Assembly (NCBI GenBank): GCA_017548505.1
Contig: JAFYZX010000011.1
Coordinates: forward strand, 1-47,465
Direction of reading: 5' to 3'
Length of the DNA stretch: 47,465 bases
DNA from: Bacteroidales bacterium
GTDB lineage: Bacteria; Bacteroidota; Bacteroidia; Bacteroidales; UBA932
The notes under the pieces were generated by a model. The model was not told where the DNA came from. It made no database searches and worked only from the letters and a program-made list of their open reading frames with translations. Within the stretch, counting starts at the first letter, position 1. Each line of letters opens with the position of its first letter. Of this stretch, positions 39,996 to 47,465 are shown piece after piece. The position numbers were made by a program, and so were the translations under genes.

Positions 39996-41708
39996 TTAGT
40001 AAGTCTTTTCGTTGACTGGAATAGGTTCCATTTCCTTGGAGATGGCATCCAGCCACTTCTGCGGATATCCGGGCTGGTCCGGCATCACGATGTTGTCCTC
40101 GTTGTAGATGGTCTTGAAGCTTCCGTCAGGATTCTGCTTCTTGATGTTGCCGTCCATGTATTTTACAAGGAGGTACTCGTCCAGTTTCTTGAACTTGCGG
40201 AACATGCGGTCCGCAAACATGTTTGACCAGTCCGTGAGGTAAGCCTTCACTTTCTGCCCGTCCTTGCTCTCGGCGAGGATTCTGGTGGCGTTGGCATCAA
40301 TCTCAGGGATGATCTTGAGAGCTCCGTTCTCGTGCTCGTCAATAGCGGCCCTTACTTCCGGAGCAATGTCCATGTAGCGGCTGTAGGCAAAGTTGGCTAT
40401 GCGGTTGAAAAGCCAGAAGGCGGAAGAATCGGAATACTTGACCATGCTTCCGTTTCCTACCCTGAAGCACATAGGAGCCTCAAGTCCGCTGGAATATACA
40501 GGGGTTAAGCAGCTGGTGGCGGTGTCGTCCACACCAAACCAGATGATGCCGCCCACGATGTCAGGAAGCCATCCCCTTGCCTGGCCGAGCAGCCAGAATC
40601 CTGTCTGCTGGGTAGCGGCTGATCTCTCGAACTCGTATTTCTTGCCGTCTGATATGAAAGACATCGGCCTCCATCTGTACGGATTCTGGTAAGGCCCTGC
40701 GCCGAGATCGTAGCGGAATTCGAAAGGAGTGTCCTCAAAATGGTCTCTCATTGCATCGGCGACATCCTTAACGGTAAGAGGGTGGGCAGGCTTGATGTAC
40801 AGAGGCATCTTGTTGGCCGGGTTCGTTCCGGAAGCGTAGTCAACATAGAAAGAAGCGTCCTGGTCTCCGATTTTTCCGCCGCCGAGGATGTTGAAGAAAC
40901 TCCATACTCTTGTTTCACAGCCCCTCAGGGTGCCGAATGAAGCGGGAGCAAAAGCGTCGCAGAAGCTGAACTCGTTATCCGGTCCGTCATAATAGCCGTT
41001 TTCCTTGGCAAACTTTATGATATCCTTGGAATAGAGGCAGTTCTCTGGATCGTTGAGAGGAAAGGTGGAGATTCTGGAGCAGTTGGCGTGGCCGGAAATA
41101 TAGCCGTCCGGAATGCGTATGGCCACCCAGTTGGCTCCCTTGTTGAGGTTCTTTCCGTTCTTTCCAATCTTTACTCCCTTGCCCACGATTTCCATTATCC
41201 AGGCCTCGTCCTTGTCTGCGATGGAGAAACTCTCGCCCTCCGAACAGTAGCCGTAGGTTTCCATGAACCAGGCGATTGTCTGGATAGCTTCCCTTGCGGT
41301 CCTGGCCCTCTGGAGGGTAAGGTAAATGATGGAACCGTAATCTATTCCGCCGGTGGTGTCCACAAGAGACTCAAGCCCGCCGAAGGTGGTTTCCGTAATG
41401 ATGAGCTGGAACTCGTTCATGTTGCCCATTGTGGAATAGGTTCTGGCGGCCTGTGGAATATCCATAAGATATTTTCCGGAATCCCACTCATAGACTTTGA
41501 TCATTGTGCCTTTAGGCCAAACCCCGCCGTTGTGGTGGTAAAGTTCTCCGTATTGGGTGTGGGAGTCTGCTGCGTATGTTACCATCACGCTTCCGTCTTT
41601 GGAAGCCCCTTTTGTCACGATGATGTTGGTGCAGGCCTCGCCTATTTGAGCGGATGCCACCGTAAGCAGAGCTGCAGCCATCGCGATGATACTGATTCTG
41701 TATTTCAT
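39996..41708 (-). CDS. pepD: C69-family dipeptidase, secreted
   Basis: Start 41708 gives 570 residues with a signal peptide (about 1-20, ending VASAQ). It is followed by CTNIIVTKGASKDGSVMV, where Cys26 is the N-terminal nucleophile characteristic of C69/PepD peptidases after processing. Further family blocks are YAADSHTQYGELYH, TTFGGLESL, GFYGYCSEGE-like FMETYGYCSEGESF and SHANCSRI-like GHANCSRI. Longer upstream codons (to 41912) lack any such logic. It probably cleaves dipeptides in the periplasm. The terminal element at 39865-39988 separates it from the convergent DUF4465-like gene. Confidence 0.88.
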   Translation of the reverse strand: MKYRISIIAMAAALLTVASAQIGEACTNIIVTKGASKDGSVMVTYAADSHTQYGELYHHNGGVWPKGTMIKVYEWDSGKYLMDIPQAARTYSTMGNMNEFQLIITETTFGGLESLVDTTGGIDYGSIIYLTLQRARTAREAIQTIAWFMETYGYCSEGESFSIADKDEAWIMEIVGKGVKIGKNGKNLNKGANWVAIRIPDGYISGHANCSRISTFPLNDPENCLYSKDIIKFAKENGYYDGPDNEFSFCDAFAPASFGTLRGCETRVWSFFNILGGGKIGDQDASFYVDYASGTNPANKMPLYIKPAHPLTVKDVADAMRDHFEDTPFEFRYDLGAGPYQNPYRWRPMSFISDGKKYEFERSAATQQTGFWLLGQARGWLPDIVGGIIWFGVDDTATSCLTPVYSSGLEAPMCFRVGNGSMVKYSDSSAFWLFNRIANFAYSRYMDIAPEVRAAIDEHENGALKIIPEIDANATRILAESKDGQKVKAYLTDWSNMFADRMFRKFKKLDEYLLVKYMDGNIKKQNPDGSFKTIYNEDNIVMPDQPGYPQKWLDAISKEMEPIPVNEKTY

Positions 41709-41732
41709 AATTTCATTAACTTTGTTTCGCAT

Positions 41733-41740
41733 TATTTTTG
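41733..41740 (+). promoter_or_regulatory. -7 box of the 41773-42207 gene
   Basis: TATTTTTG fits TAnnTTTG and lies 32 bases before the ATG at 41773. A -33 box is not obvious. Confidence 0.45.
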
Positions 41741-41772
41741 CATTAAGCGGAGTAAAGATACTAAATTTCGAT

Positions 41773-42207
41773 ATGAAAAAGATTCTTGTTCTGACAGCGA
41801 TATTCTTCCTGGCACTGGGAACGGTGTCATCTTTTGCGCAAAACAACGACAAGCAGCCAACCCCGGAAGAGGTTGCGGAAAAGGACACAAAGGCCCTGGT
41901 AAAGAAGCTCAACCTTACGGAAGCCCAGGAGTTTTACGTGGATTCCATTCTGACCGCCAACTATGTTGGGGTGATGGCCGCTATGGAAGATTTGCAGAAG
42001 TCCGGAATGCAGGATCCTGAGACTTACCGCACAGTAAACGAGCAGTGGCAGAAGAAGAATCTGGATGCAATGAAGAAAGTTCTGGACGAGCAGCAGTACA
42101 TAGGATACCTTCGCCACATAGGCAAGGGCAAGGACTACAAGAAGGGCAAGGACGGAAAATGGTATCTGAAATCCGAACTCAAGAAGCAGAATAAGAGCTC
42201 TCAATAG
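41773..42207 (+). CDS. Small periplasmic protein, Spy/LTXXQ-like
   Basis: Start 41773 gives 144 residues with a signal peptide (about 1-22, ending SSFAQ), then an all-helical mature region with KKLNLTEAQEFYVDSIL (a LTxxQ-like element) and MKKVLDEQQYIGYLRHI. It ends in a very basic tail. This resembles the Spy/CpxP group of small periplasmic chaperones, but the match is loose. Its last 29 bases overlap the 3' end of the convergent cdaA gene, so the two transcripts must be antisense to each other there. Confidence 0.7.
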   Translation: MKKILVLTAIFFLALGTVSSFAQNNDKQPTPEEVAEKDTKALVKKLNLTEAQEFYVDSILTANYVGVMAAMEDLQKSGMQDPETYRTVNEQWQKKNLDAMKKVLDEQQYIGYLRHIGKGKDYKKGKDGKWYLKSELKKQNKSSQ

Positions 42208-42964
42208 CAAGCCTTAGCTCCGTGATGGAACTGATGGTCTTGATTTCCCCGTCTTTTACGAAAGAAATTTCCCCGGTTTCCTCGGAGACCACAATTGCCG
42301 TGGCATCCGACTGCTCAGTTATGCCTACAGCTGCCCTGTGGCGCATTCCGTAATTTGCCGGAATGTTCTGGTTGTCTGAGATCGGAAGCGTGCATCTTGC
42401 CGCAATCAGGCGGTTTGTGTCCATAACCAGGGCCCCGTCGTGAAGAGGGGAATTCTTGAAGAAAAGGTTCTCTATGAGCCTGCGGTTGATGGTGGCGTCT
42501 ATCCTGTCTCCGGTTTCCGTAACGCTTTCCAGCGGAGAGCGGTGCGTCATCACTATGAGGGCTCCGGTCTTGGTTTCAGCCATTTTCCTTACGGCCTGGG
42601 TGAGCTCGTCCAGAGTTGCCAGAGACACGGTCTTGCTGTTGCTGCCGAAGAGCGTGCGGGTAAGGAAGTTGCTGTTGCGGTGGAAAGAGTTGTTGCCCAG
42701 ATGGATGAGGAACCTGCGTATTTCCTGCTGGAAGATTATGATCAGGGCCAGCACTCCAACGCCCAGAACCTGTCCCATTATTGCGCTCAGGAGCTCCATG
42801 TGGAGGGTCTTGACCACCAGCCAGATGAAATACAGGATGATTATGCCGATGAAAATGCTCATAGCGGCCGTTCCGCGTATCAGTTTGTAAATCTGATAGA
42901 TGAGCAGCCCTACAAGCAGGATGTCTATGATGTCTATCCAATGTATGTTGATGAAATCCAGCAT
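42179..42964 (-). CDS. cdaA: Diadenylate cyclase CdaA (c-di-AMP synthase)
   Basis: Start 42964 gives 261 residues. Three transmembrane helices (about 11-28, 33-52 and 62-79) are followed by the DisA-N catalytic domain with the signature DGA at 176-178 and RHR at 208-210. It joins two ATP into cyclic di-AMP, a second messenger tied to osmotic and cell-wall balance. A longer frame to 43087 has no helix support. It starts 46 bases after the comF-like gene. Its 3' end overlaps the Spy-like gene by 29 bases. The usual folP neighbour is not present upstream. Confidence 0.93.
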   Translation of the reverse strand: MLDFINIHWIDIIDILLVGLLIYQIYKLIRGTAAMSIFIGIIILYFIWLVVKTLHMELLSAIMGQVLGVGVLALIIIFQQEIRRFLIHLGNNSFHRNSNFLTRTLFGSNSKTVSLATLDELTQAVRKMAETKTGALIVMTHRSPLESVTETGDRIDATINRRLIENLFFKNSPLHDGALVMDTNRLIAARCTLPISDNQNIPANYGMRHRAAVGITEQSDATAIVVSEETGEISFVKDGEIKTISSITELRLAIESSYSAS

Positions 42965-43010
42965 AACCGGCAATCTTTTCCGCCGGCAAATGTAATAAAA
43001 ACGGATGAAA

Positions 43011-43745
43011 CTAAGGGACGTAGGCCAGGGTCGCGATGCTGATTTTGCAGTCCAGGGCTTCGTGCAGAAGACTGGCGCAGGCGTCAAGAGTTGCTCCGGT
43101 AGTCAAAACATCATCGCAAATCAGGATCTTTGGAACCTTTCCGTTGCCAGTGAGAGCTTTTGCCCTTTTTAGGTTTACCCGAAAAGCGTCCCGCACGTTT
43201 GTCCAGCGGTCCGCCCTGTCCTTGCGTGTCTGGGTGGGAGTAAAATCTTTCCTTTTCAGGAGCCGCTTTTCCATTTTTATGCCAGGGTTCTTTTCCCTCA
43301 ACGCCAGAAGAATGCCACGCCCGATTTCTTCTGACTGGTTGTAACCCCTCTTCCGCTTTTTTCTCCAGTGCAGGGGAACAGGAACAATAAAGTCTATGTC
43401 TTCCTCAGCGATAACCTCTCCCAGCATCCTGCCCAGCCTTGCCCCAAGGCGGATGTTGCCGCCATACTTTATGGAATACACCAGGTTGCGGTATTTGCCG
43501 TTGTATAGGAAAAGGCTGGTTACTTTCTCTATGCGCGTTCTTCCCCAGAATGTCTTGTCTGCGGGGGATTCTTCCGAGATCCAGGTATAGGAAGAAGGCA
43601 GTTCAGCAAGGCAGAAGGTGCACACATCGCTTTCGAAGGCTTCCAGCTGCCTGCCGCAGCACACGCATTCCCTTTTCAGGAACAAGTCCGCAAGGCTGCG
43701 TGCCCATAGGCGGAAGTCTTTTTTCAGTCTCTCTTTCAGCTTCAT
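43011..43745 (-). CDS. comF: ComF-family phosphoribosyltransferase-like protein
   Basis: Start 43745 gives 244 residues. The N-terminus carries two Cys pairs (27/30 and 42/45, CVCC and CTFC), a zinc-ribbon-like finger of ComF proteins. The body includes SIKYGGN, FIVPVPLHWRKKRKRGYNQSE, and the phosphoribosyltransferase PRPP loop ICDDVLTTGAT at 209-219. ComF is linked to DNA uptake in competent bacteria and to purine-pathway functions in others; a definite biochemical role is not known. Followed by cdaA after 46 bases. Confidence 0.88.
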   Translation of the reverse strand: MKLKERLKKDFRLWARSLADLFLKRECVCCGRQLEAFESDVCTFCLAELPSSYTWISEESPADKTFWGRTRIEKVTSLFLYNGKYRNLVYSIKYGGNIRLGARLGRMLGEVIAEEDIDFIVPVPLHWRKKRKRGYNQSEEIGRGILLALREKNPGIKMEKRLLKRKDFTPTQTRKDRADRWTNVRDAFRVNLKRAKALTGNGKVPKILICDDVLTTGATLDACASLLHEALDCKISIATLAYVP

Positions 43746-43769
43746 TCGGGAAAGTTTGCAAGAAATAAG

Positions 43770-43777
43770 TAATTTTG
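43770..43777 (+). promoter_or_regulatory. -7 box of the PHP-mutS2 pair
   Basis: TAATTTTG fits TAnnTTTG, 30 bases before the start at 43808. No clear -33 box. Confidence 0.45.
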
Positions 43778-43807
43778 CACGCCAAACGGTAAAATTTACC
43801 CTTTTGC

Positions 43808-44617
43808 ATGAGCTTTTTTGTTGATACGCACACACATTCCCAGTTTTCTCCCGACAGCAAGGCCACGGTAAGGGATCTTCTCCTCCAGGCAAAAAGGACG
43901 GGAGCGGGAGGAATTTGCATTACGGACCACCTGGATCTGGACGCTCCGAGGAATCCGGGACTGTTCGAGTTCAGCATAGAAGACCAGCAGAAGGAAATTG
44001 AAAGGCAGATACTGGAAGTGTTCCCCGATGGTGGCTGTAAAGTGCTTAAAGGCATTGAGATAGGGCTGACTCCTGAAAATATGGAACATTCGCGTGAATA
44101 CGTTGCGGGGCATTCATTTGACCAGATAATTGCCTCCATACATTTTGTGGACGGGGAAGATCCGTATTACGGAAACTATTACGAGGGAAAAGATTTCCGC
44201 CAGGCTTATTCCAGAGTGCTTCAGCTGGTTTATGAAACAGCAAAGGCTTTCTCTGACTTTGACATTATCGGGCACTTTGACTATGTGGCCCGGTATGCCC
44301 CGTATGAGGTCAGGGATATCCGCTGGAAAGACTTCCCTGACGAGATGGACACTTTGCTGAGGTTTTTGGCAGAAGAAGGCAAGGCTCTGGAAATCAACAC
44401 CAAGACATACGACTTCCACGGAGACCATCTCCAGGTTCTGGATGAGAACATTCTCCGCCGCTTCAGGGAACTGGGTGGAGAGTTCGTGACTTTGGGGAGC
44501 GATTCCCACGATTCCGGAAGGCTATGCGACAAGTTTGAGAAGTTTTCCCAAATATGCCGCAGATGCGGTTTTGCTCGCCTGACATATTTTGAGAACCGGA
44601 GTCCAGTGCTTTATTAA
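43808..44617 (+). CDS. PHP-domain phosphatase (histidinol-phosphatase-like)
   Basis: The 269-residue protein carries the PHP metal-binding motifs in order: DTHTHSQFS (His8, His10), ITDH (Asp40, His41), Glu84 in GIEIGL, His112 in ASIHF, GHFD (His156, Asp158) and GSDSHDSG (Asp232, His234). This is the full set for a trinuclear metal site. HisJ-type histidinol phosphatases have this layout, but similar proteins act on other phosphates, and no other his genes are near. It is 11 bases from the start of mutS2 and so forms an operon with it. Confidence 0.88.
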   Translation: MSFFVDTHTHSQFSPDSKATVRDLLLQAKRTGAGGICITDHLDLDAPRNPGLFEFSIEDQQKEIERQILEVFPDGGCKVLKGIEIGLTPENMEHSREYVAGHSFDQIIASIHFVDGEDPYYGNYYEGKDFRQAYSRVLQLVYETAKAFSDFDIIGHFDYVARYAPYEVRDIRWKDFPDEMDTLLRFLAEEGKALEINTKTYDFHGDHLQVLDENILRRFRELGGEFVTLGSDSHDSGRLCDKFEKFSQICRRCGFARLTYFENRSPVLY

Positions 44618-44628
44618 AACAGGAAGAA

Positions 44629-47133
44629 ATGAAAGATACCGCCATACTGGAAAACAAGATAGGATTCGGCTTTGTCCGGGAACGGGTGAAAGGCCGCTGC
44701 TCAACCTTATACGCATCGCAAAGGGCTGAGGAAGAGGCTATTTCTTCTGATCCAGAGGAAATTCTCCGCCGGCAGCATCTTGTGGACGAGATGATCCAGA
44801 TCTGCATTATGGAGACAAAGTTCCCGCAGGGCGGATTTACGGATTGCACCGGTTTTCTCCCGAGCCTGAAGAAGGAGAGCAGCGCCATTTCCGTGGAGAA
44901 TATGAAAAGGCTCTCCGACTTTATGGGAAACCTCAGGGCCGTGACTTCTTTCCTTTCTTCCACGAAGGAGGAAAAATATCCGTTCCTCAAGGCTCTGGCC
45001 CTTCCAATCCAGTATTACCCGACTGTTACGGCAAGGATTGATTCCATTCTGGACAAGAACGGAATGGTCAAGGATACTGCATCGGCTGAGCTTCACAAGA
45101 TTTCATCTGAACTCCGCCAGGCCCAGAGTTCAGTTAGCCGCAGGATAGAGTCCCTGCTGAAAAAGGCCAAGGCGGATAATCTTGCGGACGAGGATGCCAC
45201 GATTTCCGTGCGTGACGGCAAGATGCTGATTCCGGTGAACGCCACCAGCAAGAGAAGCATCCCGGGCATCGTGCAGGATGCTTCCGCCAGTGGAAAGACT
45301 TTCTTCATCGAGCCTATGGAGGTGGTGGAGCTCAACAACCGTATCCGCCGCCTGACTTTCGACCGTCAGAGGGAGATTGCCCGTATTCTTATGGAATTCA
45401 CAGACTTCCTAAGGCCTTACATCCCGGAGCTTATGGACGGAGCCAGGTTCATCGGCGAGGTGGACTTCATCCGCGCCAAGGCGGAATGTGCAGGTGGAAT
45501 GAGAGCCGGTATGCCTATTCTTTCAGAGGACGGATCGCTGAGGATTTATGAAGGAAGGCATCCGCTTCTGGAGTCTGCGCTGACAAGGGAGGGAAAGAAG
45601 ATTGTTCCTACGGACCTCGTTCTTACAAAAGACAAGCATATACTGGTGATTTCCGGCCCTAATGCCGGCGGAAAGTCCGTGGCGCTTAAGACCGTGGGCA
45701 TTCTTCAGTACATGTTCCAGTGGGGAATGCCTACGTCCTGCAGCCAGAAGAGCGAGTTCCCGGTATTTGATAACATACTGATAGATATCGGCGACCAGCA
45801 GAGTATGGAGAACGACCTTAGTACCTACAGTTCCCATCTGCTGAACATGAGAAACCTGCTCAAGGCGGCATCTTCCCGTACCCTGGTGCTGATAGACGAG
45901 TTCGGAAGCGGAACGGAGCCTGCCGCAGGCGGCGCTATCGCGCAGACTATCCTGGAGGAACTGGAGGAAAGAGGAACCTACGGGGTTATAACAACCCACT
46001 ATACCAATCTCAAGGTTTATGCGGAGGGCAGCAAGGGCGTGATCAACGGCGCGATGCTGTTCGACAGCGTGAACATTGCTCCGCTCTACAAGCTGGAAAT
46101 CGGAGTTCCGGGCAATTCCTTCGCCTTTGACCTGGCAAGGAAGATGGGGCTTCCGGAGCATATCGTGAAAAGGGCCGAGGAAAAGGCCGGGGAAGATTTC
46201 ATTGACCTTGAAAAGCAGCTCCGCACAATCTCCCGCAACCGCCGCAAGCTGGACGAGAAACTGGCCCGTATCCGCAATACTGACAAGACGCTGGAGTCCG
46301 TCACAGAGAAATATTCAAAGGAACTTTCCGAGATCCGCCAGACCAAGCGCCAGATAATCGAGGAGGCAAAGGAGGAGGCCCAGAGAATCATCGCCGAGGC
46401 AAACCGCAAGGTTGAGTCCACGATCAAGAAGATCAAGGAGGCCCAGGCGGAGAAGGAGGCTACCAAGAAGGCCCGCCAGGCCCTGAAGGACGCCGGGCAG
46501 AAAATCCAGGAGGGAGAACTCAGCGACCGCGACAAAAAGATTGAGGCGAAGATGAAATCTCTCCAGGAGAGGAAAGAAAGGCAGGCCCAGAGGAAGGCCC
46601 GCCGGGAAAACCAGCAGCCTGAAACCAAACAGGCAGAGCTGAAGAAACTTTCTCTTGAGGTTGGGGCAAAGGTCAAGGTCGAGGGTAGCGGCCTGATAGG
46701 GGAAGTGATGAAGATCGAGGGCAGGAACGTTACTATTTCCGTGGGAGACATCACAAGCCGCGTCAAGAAAGACAGTCTGACGGTCATTTCCAACAAGGAA
46801 TTCCAAAATCAGGGAGGAGCAAAGCCGGCCGCATCGCTGAGGAATTACAGCGTAAACATTGACGAGAGCATTTCCAAGCGCAAGCTTTCCTTCAAGGATG
46901 AGATAGACATCCGCGGCCAGAGACTTGACGAGGCTCTTGTAAGCGTCTCAAAGTTCATAGATGACGCCACAATGGTGGGGGCTTCAAAAGTCCGCATCCT
47001 TCACGGAAAAGGTACCGGAGTCCTCAAGGAGGAAATCCGCAAGTGGCTTAAGACGAATCCGTCCGTAGTAAGCTGCAAAGACGAAGACGTGCGTCTCGGC
47101 GGAGCCGGAATCACGGTGGTAGACCTTAATTAA
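44629..47133 (+). CDS. mutS2: MutS2 (Smr-domain DNA/ribosome-associated ATPase)
   Basis: The 834-residue protein is the usual size for MutS2. It has a MutS-like core (about 1-280), an ABC-type ATPase domain with Walker A GPNAGGKS (343-350) and [11 protein letters not shown], and a long charged coiled coil (about 510-670, Lys/Glu/Arg rich). The C-terminal Smr domain begins at about 759 ([11 protein letters not shown], then HGKGTG). MutS2 proteins suppress recombination and, in other bacteria, split collided ribosomes. Its stop codon overlaps the convergent metK end by 8 bases (47126-47133). Confidence 0.93.
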   Translation: MKDTAILENKIGFGFVRERVKGRCSTLYASQRAEEEAISSDPEEILRRQHLVDEMIQICIMETKFPQGGFTDCTGFLPSLKKESSAISVENMKRLSDFMGNLRAVTSFLSSTKEEKYPFLKALALPIQYYPTVTARIDSILDKNGMVKDTASAELHKISSELRQAQSSVSRRIESLLKKAKADNLADEDATISVRDGKMLIPVNATSKRSIPGIVQDASASGKTFFIEPMEVVELNNRIRRLTFDRQREIARILMEFTDFLRPYIPELMDGARFIGEVDFIRAKAECAGGMRAGMPILSEDGSLRIYEGRHPLLESALTREGKKIVPTDLVLTKDKHILVISGPNAGGKSVALKTVGILQYMFQWGMPTSCSQKSEFPVFDNILIDIGDQQSMENDLSTYSSHLLNMRNLLKAASSRTLVLIDEFGSGTEPAAGGAIAQTILEELEERGTYGVITTHYTNLKVYAEGSKGVINGAMLFDSVNIAPLYKLEIGVPGNSFAFDLARKMGLPEHIVKRAEEKAGEDFIDLEKQLRTISRNRRKLDEKLARIRNTDKTLESVTEKYSKELSEIRQTKRQIIEEAKEEAQRIIAEANRKVESTIKKIKEAQAEKEATKKARQALKDAGQKIQEGELSDRDKKIEAKMKSLQERKERQAQRKARRENQQPETKQAELKKLSLEVGAKVKVEGSGLIGEVMKIEGRNVTISVGDITSRVKKDSLTVISNKEFQNQGGAKPAASLRNYSVNIDESISKRKLSFKDEIDIRGQRLDEALVSVSKFIDDATMVGASKVRILHGKGTGVLKEEIRKWLKTNPSVVSCKDEDVRLGGAGITVVDLN

Positions 47134-47465
47134 GGCCGAAATACTTCCTGATCTTTCCTACTGAGTCTGTGAGTTCCCAGCCGAAGAACTGGACCTTGCG
47201 GCGGATCTTCTTTCCATCGCGGAGTAGTGTAATTTCCTGAGTGTAAGGTTTTCTTCCCATGTGGCCATAGGCGGCGCAAGGAGCGTAGATCGGGTTCTTA
47301 AGGCCGAATTTCTCTATGATCTTTGCTGGGCGCAGGTCAAAGAGCTTTCCGACCGCTTCGGCGATCTGGCCGTTTGTCAGGGTCTTGCCGTTTCTCTTCA
47401 CCTTGCAGGTTCCGAAGGTGTTGATGAAGATACTCAGAGGCCTTGCCACTCCGATGGCGTAAGAA
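47126..47465 (-). CDS. metK: S-adenosylmethionine synthase, C-terminal part (partial)
   Basis: The minus strand is open from the window edge to TAA at 47126-47128 and encodes about 112 residues, beginning [19 protein letters not shown]. This matches the C-terminal domain of MetK, which makes S-adenosylmethionine from methionine and ATP. The rest lies beyond 47465. In-frame GTG codons such as 47449 are internal. Its 3' end overlaps mutS2 by 8 bases. Confidence 0.9.
   Translation of the reverse strand, partial: SYAIGVARPLSIFINTFGTCKVKRNGKTLTNGQIAEAVGKLFDLRPAKIIEKFGLKNPIYAPCAAYGHMGRKPYTQEITLLRDGKKIRRKVQFFGWELTDSVGKIRKYFGLN

Overview
The window looks like chromosome of a member of the Bacteroidales (phylum Bacteroidota), probably a gut-type lineage; the sequence alone does not give the species. 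The evidence is: promoters of the TTTG / TAnnTTTG type in front of many genes, almost no Shine-Dalgarno sequences, lipoprotein signal peptides ending at Cys, fimbrillin-type surface lipoproteins, FISUMP and bacterial Ig-like (Big_2) domains, a FeoA-FeoB fusion, a CdaA diadenylate cyclase, MutS2, and C69 and M20 peptidases.

Layout. 1-3.6 kb: AT-rich accessory stretch with three unrecognised membrane-anchored proteins and a hidden 44-residue membrane protein, set among four families of repeated intergenic segments, two of which carry promoters. 3.7-4.3 kb: a ParD/ParE toxin-antitoxin pair with an operator-like palindrome on its promoter. 4.35-6.4 kb: a lipoprotein with an HExxH zinc-peptidase motif and a small secreted protein. 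22.0-6.4 kb (minus strand): one uninterrupted run of twelve genes with gaps of 0-31 bases and three ATGA overlaps. In order of transcription it encodes a beta-lactamase-family lipoprotein, a lysophospholipid-type acyltransferase, a ketosynthase, an acyl carrier protein, an MMPL/RND exporter, a phytoene-desaturase-like FAD enzyme, a LolA-like carrier, a DUF5686-type outer-membrane protein, a small secreted protein, a 41-residue peptide, a fimbrillin-like lipoprotein and an M20 dipeptidase. The middle genes resemble a stripped-down aryl-polyene/flexirubin-type locus that would make and export an acyl or polyene lipid; the product is unknown.

22.0-23.2 kb: a YARHG-domain secreted protein, tRNA-Glu(CTC) with its own promoter, and a terminator. 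23.2-31.1 kb (minus): an accessory surface region with two large Ig-like/FISUMP lipoproteins, a transcription break, then a putative CDA-fold deaminase, a possible partner or immunity protein and a third Big_2-FISUMP lipoprotein. The first lipoprotein contains near-identical 243-bp tandem repeats. It is preceded by a roughly 300-base leader with a long imperfect palindrome. 31.1-31.9 kb: a GNAT toxin-like gene with a 50-residue antitoxin-like partner. 32.0-36.4 kb: an unrecognised envelope gene pair, a DUF6935-like protein and a second small-peptide/fimbrillin pair.

36.5-47.5 kb: mostly housekeeping genes. These are FeoAB iron transport, a DUF4465-like lipoprotein, a C69 dipeptidase, a Spy-like periplasmic protein, CdaA, ComF, a PHP phosphatase, MutS2 and the 3' end of metK. 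A 124-bp inverted-repeat element lies between two convergent genes. No insertion-sequence transposase, phage gene or CRISPR array was seen. Residue positions and motifs were read by eye; domain names rest on motif recognition without a database search.
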